64,000 bases of DNA from Magnetovibrio sp. (GTDB lineage: Bacteria; Pseudomonadota; Alphaproteobacteria; Rhodospirillales_A; JABHCV01), in the NCBI GenBank assembly GCA_002717285.1, contig PBDF01000011.1, positions 138,948 to 202,947 of the forward strand. The letters run 5' to 3'. Both the position numbers and the translations under genes were made by a program. Shown piece after piece: positions 54,183-62,880 of the stretch. Below the pieces are notes generated by a model. It was not told the DNA's origin. It was given only the letters and a program-made list of their open reading frames with translations, and made no database searches. How positions within the stretch are numbered: position 1 is the first letter of the stretch; every line of letters starts with the position of its first letter.

Positions 54183-54483
54183 AATAGATAACTTTAGACC
54201 AATTTTTGGAACACAAATGCACAAGACATAAAAAAAATTCTGATGGGCTTGTGTTTACAAAAAAATATACTGCAACTTTACGGTAAAGCTTGGCAAGCAT
54301 ATTTAAGACATCCAAAAAAAACTAAATTGAACATCTTCAAAATTATTTTAAAGCAAGACACTCAACCTAAGTTGACATTAAGAAATGGCTAACTAAGATA
54401 GTTAGATAAGTTTTTCTGGTACTCCCAAGATATAAATATTGGGGTTTTGATAAATTTAAAAATTTTTCTGCTAGGAACTAAAA
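54183..54483. other. Intergenic stretch of about 300 bases before a GT2 gene
   Basis: AT-rich, no gene seen. It contains two abutting perfect inverted repeats at 54276-54298 and an AGGA sequence at 54473-54476 that probably serves the next gene. Confidence 0.4.
54276..54298. repeat. Two abutting short palindromes
   Basis: CTTTAC-G-GTAAAG (54276-54288) is followed directly by GCTTG-G-CAAGC (54288-54298), sharing one base. Each could form a tight cruciform or be a dimeric protein-binding site. No U-tract follows, so a terminator is unlikely. Confidence 0.3.
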
Positions 54484-55359
54484 CTGTCAGGCTTAGCTAA
54501 CATTTCCCTTATTGTTGTCAATTACAATTCCGCTAACGTGATTGAAAATTGCCTGACCCCCATAGCTGAAGAGATAAAAGTAATTGTAATAGATAACGCT
54601 AGCACCGATGATTCCGTCAAAAAAATACGCCACATTCGCCCTGATGCCGAGATCATACTTAACAAGAAAAATGTTGGAATGGGTATCGCTGCAAACCAAG
54701 CCTTTTCAAAAGTAAAAACAAAATACGCATTACTTTTGAACCCGGATGCGACCCTACCTTCACCGGCGATACAGGAACTTTACAAGACTGCAGAAGCCTC
54801 AGGTGGTAATGCTGGAATTGTAGCGCCCCTCCTCTACAGTCCTAAACGCGGACTTGAGCTTGAATTGCAGGGGCCCAATGAGAGAGTGCAAACCCGCACC
54901 AGCATTGTGCCAGAGGGTAACTTTTGTACTTGGTTTGCGACTGGCGCAGCTTATTTATGCGACATGACCATATGGAATGAGGTTGGTGGTTTTGATGAAA
55001 ACATTTTTTTATATGGAGAGGACAATGACTTATGTTGCAGAATGATTGAAAAGGGTTATTTAATCATATTTGCATCTAACGCACAGGGAACACATTTAGT
55101 TAGCAAAGCTACCACATCAACCTTTCGTATTCGTTGGCGTAAAGAATGGAATATAGTCTGGAGCCACCTTTATCTGGTAAAAAAATATGAGAACCTTGAG
55201 GCGGCACAATTTAGGGCAAAGCGTTTACTTATAAAGCACGCACCCAAGGTTTTATTTTATGCAATTCTTTTTCAACCAAAACGTTTTATGCGTGATCTAG
55301 CAATTTTCCACGCAGCACTATGTTTTATAATGAGTGCCCCTCCAAAAAGAAGTTATTGA
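54484..55359 (+). CDS. Glycosyltransferase family 2 (rhamnosyltransferase-like), probable CTG start
   Basis: The GT2 core is complete only if translation begins upstream of the first ATG/GTG/TTG (GTG at 54538): the essential first strand ISLIVVNYNS is encoded at 54502-54531. In-frame codons run back to a stop at 54472. A CTG at 54484, 7 bases after AGGA (54473-54476), is the best initiator I can see, giving 291 residues. Later motifs are VIDNASTDDS, LLNPDATLP and GGFDENIFLYGEDNDL, typical of rhamnosyltransferase-like GT2 enzymes. Confidence 0.75.
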   Translation: MSGLANISLIVVNYNSANVIENCLTPIAEEIKVIVIDNASTDDSVKKIRHIRPDAEIILNKKNVGMGIAANQAFSKVKTKYALLLNPDATLPSPAIQELYKTAEASGGNAGIVAPLLYSPKRGLELELQGPNERVQTRTSIVPEGNFCTWFATGAAYLCDMTIWNEVGGFDENIFLYGEDNDLCCRMIEKGYLIIFASNAQGTHLVSKATTSTFRIRWRKEWNIVWSHLYLVKKYENLEAAQFRAKRLLIKHAPKVLFYAILFQPKRFMRDLAIFHAALCFIMSAPPKRSY

Positions 55360-55623
55360 AAGTTAGCAGATTTTCATACTTCGGTAATTTTTGTCTCCGT
55401 GAGCTATAAATTGAAAAATGGTTCAACAATATTCCCTGACTTTCCTTTAACTAGATTAGCCACGTGCACCTATATTATAACTAATAGTTTGTAAAAATAA
55501 CTTAGAGTAAAAGTAATAATAAAACGACCTTATAAAATATACGTGGAAACAGAAATTTGAAAAAAAAGCAATCACAATAAAATTTAAGTACAAGTCTAAA
55601 CTTGATGAATTATACTCATTAAA

Positions 55624-57024
55624 ATGATTCTATCCCCTTTCCAGCATTCCTTGCAAAGCCAACTCTCCTTTGCAGAACTGTCCGGTGACTTCAATCCCAT
55701 ACACCTGGATTCAATCCGTGCACGGCGTACCATGTTCGGGCAAATAGTAGCCCATGGCATCCACAATGTCTTGTGTGGCATTGAAAAATTTCTGAAAATA
55801 CACCCATTATCCATAAATCGACTATCAGTAACTTTTAGAAATCCTGTATTTCTAAAAGAAAATATAATTGTGGTTCCGAGTAATATTTTCAAAAACACAA
55901 TTGAGTTAAGTTTACAATGTCAAGGTTTAGAAACTACTAAAATTAGATTGTACGGCAAGACACAAAGCCCGAAACCTACTTCTTTCTCATTAAAAACTAC
56001 TAATTTTTCTAGACAGCCTGCTGATAGAACTTTTGAAGACATTAAAAATGACTTAGGCTCATTTAAACTTTCTGGAAATGTGAATGCAATTAAAAGCGCT
56101 TTTCCCCACTCAACTCGGGCCCTTGGCATAGATGGGGTTGCACGCTTACTTGGACTATCAAAACTTATAGGAATGCGCTGTCCTGGCCTTCATTCTCTAT
56201 TTTCAGGTTTCGATGTAGTTTTTTCTAACCAACGCTCAGATGAGCCCACCCAATACTGGGTCACACACTCAGACGATCGCGTTTCAATGATTACAATAAC
56301 ACTCAAGGGTGGTGGGATGACAGGAAAAGTAAATGCTTTTGTGCGCCCTCAGCCAATTCTGCAACCAAGTATAACAACTGTCAAACCCCATGTTACAGGA
56401 ACACCCTTCAAGAAAATGCGAGCTCTCATCATCGGAGGCAGTAGAGGCCTCGGAGAAATAACAGCAAAAATTGTTGCTGCAGGAGGAGGTGAAACTGCTA
56501 TTACTTATTTGAGCGGAAAACAAGATGCTGAGTTTGTGGCAAAAGACATATCAAAATATGGCTGCACTTGCAAAGTACTACAGTTGGACGTACTAAAGCC
56601 GACAATAGCCATTCAATCATTAAGAAAAAGAGGTTGGCTGCCCACTCATTTGATGTATTTTGCCACTCCACGCATATCGAGCCGCCCCGATAAAGATAAT
56701 ACTGACAAATTCTACAATATTTATTCCAATGGGTTGATAAAAGTAGTTGAAGACCTTTTGAGTCAGTCTGAGGAAACCCTCACACTATTTTACCCTTCCA
56801 GCATTTATGTTCAAGAAGCACCTGCTAACTTTACTCAATATGCTACGGCTAAAAGAAAAGGAGAAATGACGGCTAAAAGCCTTGAAAGAAGCACACCAAA
56901 ACTTAAAGTAATTATTGAACGTCTAAAACCACTAGCAACAGACCAGAGTGCTACTCTTTTAAATGTTGACCTTGCTTCTCCTTTGGAAACAATGGTGCAA
57001 ATATTAACCAAAAAGCTACTTTAG
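55624..57024 (+). CDS. Fusion of MaoC-like hot-dog domain and short-chain reductase
   Basis: Residues about 1-115 form a MaoC-like hydratase domain: LSFAELSGDFNPIHLD and GQIVAHGIHNVLCG carry the catalytic Asp and His of R-specific enoyl hydratases. Residues about 120-255 may be a second, weaker hot-dog domain. Residues about 258-466 are an SDR/ketoreductase with GGSRGLGEITAKI and a Y-x3-K pair in FTQYATAKRKGE. The fusion could hydrate and reduce an acyl-ACP, supplying an acyl group. A carrier protein and FkbH homologue lie nearby. Confidence 0.75.
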   Translation: MILSPFQHSLQSQLSFAELSGDFNPIHLDSIRARRTMFGQIVAHGIHNVLCGIEKFLKIHPLSINRLSVTFRNPVFLKENIIVVPSNIFKNTIELSLQCQGLETTKIRLYGKTQSPKPTSFSLKTTNFSRQPADRTFEDIKNDLGSFKLSGNVNAIKSAFPHSTRALGIDGVARLLGLSKLIGMRCPGLHSLFSGFDVVFSNQRSDEPTQYWVTHSDDRVSMITITLKGGGMTGKVNAFVRPQPILQPSITTVKPHVTGTPFKKMRALIIGGSRGLGEITAKIVAAGGGETAITYLSGKQDAEFVAKDISKYGCTCKVLQLDVLKPTIAIQSLRKRGWLPTHLMYFATPRISSRPDKDNTDKFYNIYSNGLIKVVEDLLSQSEETLTLFYPSSIYVQEAPANFTQYATAKRKGEMTAKSLERSTPKLKVIIERLKPLATDQSATLLNVDLASPLETMVQILTKKLL

Positions 57025-57048
57025 AAATTTATGCCTTGGAGATTCTGA

Positions 57049-57786
57049 TTGTTTGATAAACCCGTTTTTGTGTTCACCACAGATATTGACTGGGCATCTG
57101 AGTATTGTATCCAGACCCTTTTAACAGCCATGAAGGAACGAGGTGTCACACCAACTGCCTTCGCCACTCACAAAAGCGCAGTTCTTTCAGCTGAAAAAGC
57201 TGCAGGAACCGTCAATGTTGGTCTACATCCGAATTTCCTACCAGGGTCGTCCCATGGTGATACCCGTGAGAAGGTTATTGAACATGTCTTCAAGCTTTTC
57301 CCTGAGGCCCGTTCTTTTCGCGCCCATGCGATGGTCGATGACAGCCATATTTCCATGGCTATGAAGGCTCGAAATATTCTTTACGACAGTAATCTCTGCC
57401 TCTATCTGCAAACGGGACTGGTCCCCTTGCATCATTGGACAGGAATTCCCCGTTTTCCAATGTTTTGGGCTGATGATATACACTGGCGGCGTGATGGTGA
57501 CTTTCGCCTAAATCGATACGAAAGTCTCTTCTTCTCACCTGGCCTGAAGATAATTGGTGTACATCCTTTTATGTTTACGCTTAACCTGTCCGACCATCAG
57601 AACTACTTACAACTAAAGCCAAAAATATCAACTCTCTCCAGTAAGGATGCCGAAAAATTATTTTCCACTGGTCCTGGTGCACAATCTTTTTTGTTGGAGT
57701 TGATTGATGCCGTTCATAAAAGAGGCTTTGCATTTCAAACTCTGGACGACATTTATAATGCCTACCCAAAGGAGGGAATCATCTGA
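57049..57786 (+). CDS. Polysaccharide deacetylase-like (NodB/CE4-related) protein
   Basis: The 245-residue protein has an N-terminal FVFTTDIDWASE with the metal-binding Asp pair, a His in VGLHPNFLPGSSHGD and RAHAMVDD later, resembling divergent CE4 deacetylases. Start is TTG. It overlaps the acyltransferase gene by one base (TGATG). Opposed deacetylase and acyltransferase functions side by side suggest replacement of an N-acetyl group by another acyl group. Confidence 0.65.
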   Translation: MFDKPVFVFTTDIDWASEYCIQTLLTAMKERGVTPTAFATHKSAVLSAEKAAGTVNVGLHPNFLPGSSHGDTREKVIEHVFKLFPEARSFRAHAMVDDSHISMAMKARNILYDSNLCLYLQTGLVPLHHWTGIPRFPMFWADDIHWRRDGDFRLNRYESLFFSPGLKIIGVHPFMFTLNLSDHQNYLQLKPKISTLSSKDAEKLFSTGPGAQSFLLELIDAVHKRGFAFQTLDDIYNAYPKEGII

Positions 57787-58457
57787 TGAGCGCAACCAAT
57801 CTTATTGGTGACTGTAAAATTGGCGAAGGGACTCTACTTGATAAAAGCGCCATCATTGGCTATCCTTGCAAGTCATCTCAATTGGACAAGCGCACTCTTG
57901 AAAATAGTGCTGGGGCGACCTTAGGAGCTAACTGTATAATTCGCTCTAATTCCGTAATTTATGAAAATACTATCCTTGGCAACAATGTGCAAACTGCTAA
58001 TAACGTCATTATCCGTGAAGATGTTTCAATCGGTGACGGCTGTGTATTTGGAGGCGGCGCAATCGTCCTTGCCGGTGCCAAACTTGGTTACAACGTGCGC
58101 GCCATGGAGCAAACCTTAATTTGTGAGGATGCGGTTATTGGCAATGATGTCTTTATCGCACCGCAAGTTAGCTTTACTCGAGGGCGTCAGATGCTAGGCG
58201 CTTTCATTCACGCCGGACGCATAAGCGAAAATAAAGCGAACGACATCGAAAATAAATATGCTGACCCAACCAAGGCCTCTGTTGTAATTGAAGACGATGT
58301 AAGGATTGGTGCAAATTCGGTCTTGTTAGCTGGGGTTAGCATTGGCAAAGGAGCAGTTATTGCAGCCGGTTCGGTTGTCTCGCTGGACGTACCAGAAAAC
58401 CATCTAGTTGTCGGCAACCCTGCACGCATCGTTCCAACAAACCCACCACCTACCTAA
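57786..58457 (+). CDS. Left-handed beta-helix acyltransferase
   Basis: This 223-residue protein is built of hexapeptide repeats across residues about 5-205, with an insertion near 130-165 and the closing VVGNPARIVP. Such enzymes N- or O-acylate sugars using acyl-CoA or acyl-ACP. It is coupled to the deacetylase-like gene and converges on the carrier-protein gene, overlapping it by 4 bases. Acyl transfer from that carrier protein is a reasonable inference. Confidence 0.82.
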   Translation: MSATNLIGDCKIGEGTLLDKSAIIGYPCKSSQLDKRTLENSAGATLGANCIIRSNSVIYENTILGNNVQTANNVIIREDVSIGDGCVFGGGAIVLAGAKLGYNVRAMEQTLICEDAVIGNDVFIAPQVSFTRGRQMLGAFIHAGRISENKANDIENKYADPTKASVVIEDDVRIGANSVLLAGVSIGKGAVIAAGSVVSLDVPENHLVVGNPARIVPTNPPPT

Positions 58458-58696
58458 GCCTGTTTCAAGCTCAACTGCTCGAGGATCTTTTCAACACTAG
58501 TCATAATTGCAAATTCTTCCGGTTTAAAATGCACGTTGAAAGTCTGCTCCAAGGCCAAAACTAAGTTCAACTGCTGAAGTGAGTCCCAATTATTTATGGA
58601 GTCCTGCGAGGCATCCTCACCAATCTCTTCAAGGGACATAAACAAAGTATCCGCAATGATCTGTCTTACCTTTTCACTTTTTGCAGTTTCCTTCAC
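58454..58696 (-). CDS. Acyl carrier protein
   Basis: The 80-residue protein has the phosphopantetheine attachment motif DSL (in NNWDSLQQLNLVLALE, Ser at about 39) and the usual four-helix acidic plan. It lies directly downstream of the FkbH-like gene on the - strand. FkbH enzymes load a three-carbon unit from 1,3-bisphosphoglycerate onto a carrier protein, so the pair probably makes glyceryl-ACP or a derived acyl unit. Confidence 0.9.
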   Translation of the reverse strand: MKETAKSEKVRQIIADTLFMSLEEIGEDASQDSINNWDSLQQLNLVLALEQTFNVHFKPEEFAIMTSVEKILEQLSLKQA

Positions 58697-58724
58697 GTTA
58701 ATATGTTCCTTCTAACTTGAGTGT

Positions 58725-60587
58725 TTAAGTCTTAATCCAGTCCGGCATCTTAAGTGATGCCTGCGGTAATTCTAGTTGCCAATCCTGTTTTGTATTTTCC
58801 TTAAAGCCATGATCGGCAAAAAAACTTTTTGCGGGCAAGTTTTTTGCAGAGGCTATAAAGTGACCAACAAGCATTTTAACACCTTTAGCTTTGAGCCTGT
58901 CCACAATGATAGATAATATACCTGTCTCAACAGTTTTTCCAATGACACGGCAGCTCATAAGAAACGTGTCGAGTCGAGCTTTTGTATCCTTAGCCTCAAC
59001 AATGACAACTGCGATGATACCACTATCACCAAAGCGATCTTTGACTCTAGCCGCAAAGACATCAAATAATGGGTCATCTAAGAACCGAAAAATATCAACC
59101 TCGGTGTAACGCCTAGTTGTCAAGTTGAACTGATTGGTCTTCTGAGTTAGTTGGGCGACCCGTGCAACATGTGCTGGTGTTACTAAAAAAACATCAAGTT
59201 GCAGGTGAAGGGACCTGTAAAAATCCTCCAAAGATGCCACACTTCCTTGTAGTGCTTTACGCTGACGCTGCTCGGCATACTGTCGTCTGCGCCACTTGTC
59301 TTCACTTGACAGGCTAAGGCGCTCAAATACCGGAGCTCGACGCAAAGCATCTGCAAAAGTCATTGGATCGTCGCCAAGCTCGATCACATGCACCTCTGGC
59401 ATTTTTTGGCGCACCCAAAGACGTTCAGCTGGGTTATCATCAAGGAAGGCAATAGCATCTGTTCCGATATTCAACTCATCAGCGATAGCCTGAATATTCG
59501 TAGCCTTGTCTTGCCAGTTTATTTTAAAAACCGAGAATCTGTCAGACCCTATCAGCATGCCCGGATGGCTCTCAATGACTGTCAAAGCATCAGCTTCATC
59601 ATTCTTTGAGCAAACAGCAAGAATGACACCGCGCCGGGATAGATCAAGCAAAGCTTGCTGCACCGCTTGATAGGCTGCTCCCGGGTATTCACCATCGAGT
59701 TGAATACCATTTACACCATCTTCACCAAGTACACCGCCCCACAGGGTATTATCTAGGTCAACAACCAATGCTTTTGCAATACGACCCGAGATGGGGACAA
59801 GGTACTTTAGCCACTCATCGCTCAAATGATGTATGTTTTCCATGGCTATAGGCAGACGCATGGTCAACCAGCGGCTCTCGTCTGACCAATTAGCTCGACC
59901 GTGACGAGCCACAAGTGAATCATAATCTAGAACATGAACGCCCTTGTGCTTTTCAGCAGCTGCCACTAATCCCAAATTTATTTTACAAATGGCATCACGT
60001 TGTGAGTCCACAGAAGCAACATCAAGAACGCCTGCACCAGTCCATGTAGGCTGCTGCAAATTATGAACTAGCAAATAAGCATCGCTATGGGAGCGAAAAG
60101 TGTTAATCAGACTTTCAATACTGCCAATAACGTCCGCAATCTTCTCGCCTGCAGAGACACTCTTTCCAAACCAAAAGTCAGGCGCAATATCCCGGGTTTG
60201 CACTCCCAGAATAACGCAGTCCAAGTGTGTTGAGTAGGCTAAGCTCTCAGGCGACAGTATATCTTGTACGTAAGTGTTAAATCCCCCGAGGGTCACGTTC
60301 AGCTCTACATTCCCTAGCAAAGCTGCTGCTTGAAGGGTTGGAATGCATGGCTCAACAGCAAAGGAACGCAACAAGCATACATTCAACTTATTGGCTTGAA
60401 CTTCGTCTGTTAGAGCCTTCAAAGTCTTGAATGCCGGTAAAATAATTGATGCACTCGCCGGTCCAGGACTAGCCGCCCAAAGCTCAGCCATCAAAGCTCG
60501 TGCCAAGGATGCATCTTTTGCTTCCAGCGCCTGATTTATACTTTTACGCATATTTGCCAATGTTAAAGTTCTACCTTGATCATTCAT
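58725..60587 (-). CDS. FkbH-like HAD-family acyl-carrier loading protein
   Basis: The protein has an N-terminal region resembling an SGNH-like domain, a central HAD domain with LVVDLDNTLWGG (Asp at about 277) and CSKND, and a C-terminal GNAT-like domain with QLTQKTNQFNLTTRRY, exactly the FkbH plan. FkbH dephosphorylates and transfers a glyceryl unit to an ACP. The open frame runs to 60707, but that start would lie 20 bases from a divergent gene; I prefer ATG 60587, giving 620 residues. Its ACP follows after 28 bases. Confidence 0.88.
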   Translation of the reverse strand: MNDQGRTLTLANMRKSINQALEAKDASLARALMAELWAASPGPASASIILPAFKTLKALTDEVQANKLNVCLLRSFAVEPCIPTLQAAALLGNVELNVTLGGFNTYVQDILSPESLAYSTHLDCVILGVQTRDIAPDFWFGKSVSAGEKIADVIGSIESLINTFRSHSDAYLLVHNLQQPTWTGAGVLDVASVDSQRDAICKINLGLVAAAEKHKGVHVLDYDSLVARHGRANWSDESRWLTMRLPIAMENIHHLSDEWLKYLVPISGRIAKALVVDLDNTLWGGVLGEDGVNGIQLDGEYPGAAYQAVQQALLDLSRRGVILAVCSKNDEADALTVIESHPGMLIGSDRFSVFKINWQDKATNIQAIADELNIGTDAIAFLDDNPAERLWVRQKMPEVHVIELGDDPMTFADALRRAPVFERLSLSSEDKWRRRQYAEQRQRKALQGSVASLEDFYRSLHLQLDVFLVTPAHVARVAQLTQKTNQFNLTTRRYTEVDIFRFLDDPLFDVFAARVKDRFGDSGIIAVVIVEAKDTKARLDTFLMSCRVIGKTVETGILSIIVDRLKAKGVKMLVGHFIASAKNLPAKSFFADHGFKENTKQDWQLELPQASLKMPDWIKT

Positions 60588-60726
60588 AGCCTTTGAAATA
60601 ACAACTGCGGGGAGAGCCTTCCAGTAAAATCTTACTAACAAATATTTTTCGAATAGTTGACAGTCACTAAATTTTCGACCAGAAGCATTGTTTACTTTTC
60701 CAATCAACGTTAAGAATATAGTCTAC

Positions 60727-62118
60727 ATGTCGCAGAATTTTTTATATAAATGGCCCTACACGGCCCTTGACTCTGCCTCTGGCTGGCATGCAAATGAAGC
60801 TGGGACTTATTTACAACGCGACTTACCTGAAACATCTGCACAGTTAGAGGCAGATTCACGCTGGCCCGCTTTTTTCCCTTCACCTACATGCCTAGTTACC
60901 ACTACGAATGGTAAAGAGGTTGGTTTTGAAAAAGTCGTTGGCCCCTCCATTGTTAACCGATTTCCCTACATTGCAGCATTAAGTTTCTGTCGGCAAACCC
61001 TTTCTAAACGCCATCATAGGCGTGGGCGTTTCGCCAAGCTTCTTGAAGCCGGACGTAGTGTCGCCATACAATTCCTAACGCCAGGCGAGCAACTAGCAAC
61101 GGCTATTAAAGTCATTGCCGAGACACCAGAAGAAAAAACATCTGAACGCCTGAACCTGGCCAGACTAAAAACTCGTCCGGGGCAAACCGTCGAAGCTCCT
61201 GTAATAAATAATGCCTATCTGGTCTATGAAGGCAAACTGGTTAAACCCAGCAAGGACTTTTTCGGCAACGCCATTTACGAAAAAGCCTGGGCCGATGTTG
61301 GCTCCCACCGGGTTTATTTCATAGAAATTACCGCTATTCAATTACGCAAAGATATTGCCGAAGGAAAGTCACAAATTCACTGGCAGGGGCTACCAGAATG
61401 GTCTCCCGACCCTGCCCTTCCAAAACCTGAGAGAGTAACCCCAAAATCTGGTCTAGCTAAACACTATCAAAAAGGTTATACGCCCCAATATAAATTTCCT
61501 GCCGCAAACACAGTAGCCTTTGAAGCTGACGATTCGGCCCACGGCATGGCCATCAGATACTTAGCCCCTTTGCCTAAAGATCAAATTGAGGTGGATAACG
61601 ATAGGGCACGTTGGCCGTGTTTCTTTCCATCTCCAACGGGCATGATCACGGCCTGGACTAAAGATGGTCGAGCCAACCTTATGCCCTGCGGATCAACAAC
61701 TATCATTAGTCGCCATCCTTTGATTATTGCGCCATGCGTCTCCTATAGCAAAATTAATGAGCGCTATGCTCCGCGAGCTTCATTATATACAATCCGCATG
61801 GCAAAATCCTTTGGTTGTGGTGTTGCCTATATAAATGATGCGCTAACGAAGGCCATTCGCTATAGTGGCACTACGTCTTTTGCCAACGATCCAGACAAAA
61901 TAGCTAACTCAGGCCTCCACACTTCATTCAGGCCTCTGGCTCCTCAGTTGGCTGATTTACCAATACATTTTGAATGTAAACTTGCTGGCGAAATTCGCAT
62001 GGGTACTCATATTATGTTGCTGGGCGAAGTAAAATCAATCCTTGTTAGAAATGATTTAAGCGTTAACAATCCTATGAATTGGTGTTCCTGGGCCAATGTT
62101 AAAACAAGCAACCATTAA
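60727..62118 (+). CDS. Flavin-reductase-like protein with two tandem domains
   Basis: The 463-residue protein carries two copies of a flavin reductase-like FMN-binding beta-barrel. The first starts near residue 42 (RWPAFFPSPTCLVTT) and the second near 298 (RWPCFFPSPTGMITA), each followed by an SxVxRFPxIxA- or SRHPLIIAP-type segment. Start is ATG 60727; an upstream ATG at 60688 is in frame but overlaps the other strand's leader. The reaction is unknown. It stands divergent from fkbH and directly upstream of a HAD phosphatase, so it may serve the acyl-modification module. Confidence 0.7.
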   Translation: MSQNFLYKWPYTALDSASGWHANEAGTYLQRDLPETSAQLEADSRWPAFFPSPTCLVTTTNGKEVGFEKVVGPSIVNRFPYIAALSFCRQTLSKRHHRRGRFAKLLEAGRSVAIQFLTPGEQLATAIKVIAETPEEKTSERLNLARLKTRPGQTVEAPVINNAYLVYEGKLVKPSKDFFGNAIYEKAWADVGSHRVYFIEITAIQLRKDIAEGKSQIHWQGLPEWSPDPALPKPERVTPKSGLAKHYQKGYTPQYKFPAANTVAFEADDSAHGMAIRYLAPLPKDQIEVDNDRARWPCFFPSPTGMITAWTKDGRANLMPCGSTTIISRHPLIIAPCVSYSKINERYAPRASLYTIRMAKSFGCGVAYINDALTKAIRYSGTTSFANDPDKIANSGLHTSFRPLAPQLADLPIHFECKLAGEIRMGTHIMLLGEVKSILVRNDLSVNNPMNWCSWANVKTSNH

Positions 62119-62120
62119 CT

Positions 62121-62807
62121 ATGTTTGATGCTCTTATATTTGATCTAGACGGCACAATTATTGATAGTGTGCCTGACGTTTGTGCATCCATTAACCGAGC
62201 TTTAGACTCCATGGGGCGCCCGCCTATTACTATTGAAAATACCAAAGAACTTGTTAGATTTGGTGCCTACACCCTTTGCGATAAAGCCCTAGCAATAACC
62301 GGAGAACCGGGTAACCAAGATGACATCCGCTTATTGGAAACTAAGTTTCTAGATAACTATCGTAAGAATCCGAGTGAGCATACCTCCATTTTTCCTGGTG
62401 CAGTTGATGCCCTCAACCAATTTAGAGATTACGGAATTAAACTTGGTATTTGCACCAACAAACCCGAAGCCACCTGTTTTCCCGTTCTTGATGCACTTAA
62501 ATTACGACACTACTTTTCGAGTATTATTTGTGGAGATACAATAAAGTTCAAAAAGCCTGATCCCCGCCATGTTTATTATACCATGAATAAAATGGGGGCT
62601 GCTCTTGGCAATACTGCTTTCATTGGAGATAGCGAGGATGATATTAAAGCCGCAAATAACGCTGGAATACCAAGTGTTATAGTAACCTTTGGCTATTGCC
62701 ACGTCCCATTTGATAGTCTTCATGTTGATGCTAGAATTGACCATTATGACAAGCTCAATATGACACTTAGATCAATAGCAAGTAAGCGCTCCAAACACTC
62801 AGATTAA
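62121..62807 (+). CDS. HAD-family phosphatase (phosphoglycolate phosphatase-like)
   Basis: The 228-residue protein has the HAD motifs LIFDLDGTIIDS (5-16), GICTNKP (motif II), KFKKPDP with the motif III Lys, and FIGDSEDDIKAA (motif IV). It resembles Gph/PgmB-type phosphatases. It starts 2 bases after the flavin-reductase-like gene, so a role in the same modification pathway, such as dephosphorylating a sugar phosphate, is possible. Confidence 0.85.
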   Translation: MFDALIFDLDGTIIDSVPDVCASINRALDSMGRPPITIENTKELVRFGAYTLCDKALAITGEPGNQDDIRLLETKFLDNYRKNPSEHTSIFPGAVDALNQFRDYGIKLGICTNKPEATCFPVLDALKLRHYFSSIICGDTIKFKKPDPRHVYYTMNKMGAALGNTAFIGDSEDDIKAANNAGIPSVIVTFGYCHVPFDSLHVDARIDHYDKLNMTLRSIASKRSKHSD

Positions 62808-62880
62808 GCTTATTACTTGTTATTTAGAGCTTTCTCATAATCCTATCAATCTTTTCCTATACATGCGTGCCCAAAAAGAG

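Noticed and set aside
60588..60707. 40-codon extension of the FkbH-like protein
   Set aside because: It would leave only about 20 bases to the divergent flavin-reductase gene, and ATG 60587 gives a sensible FkbH length.
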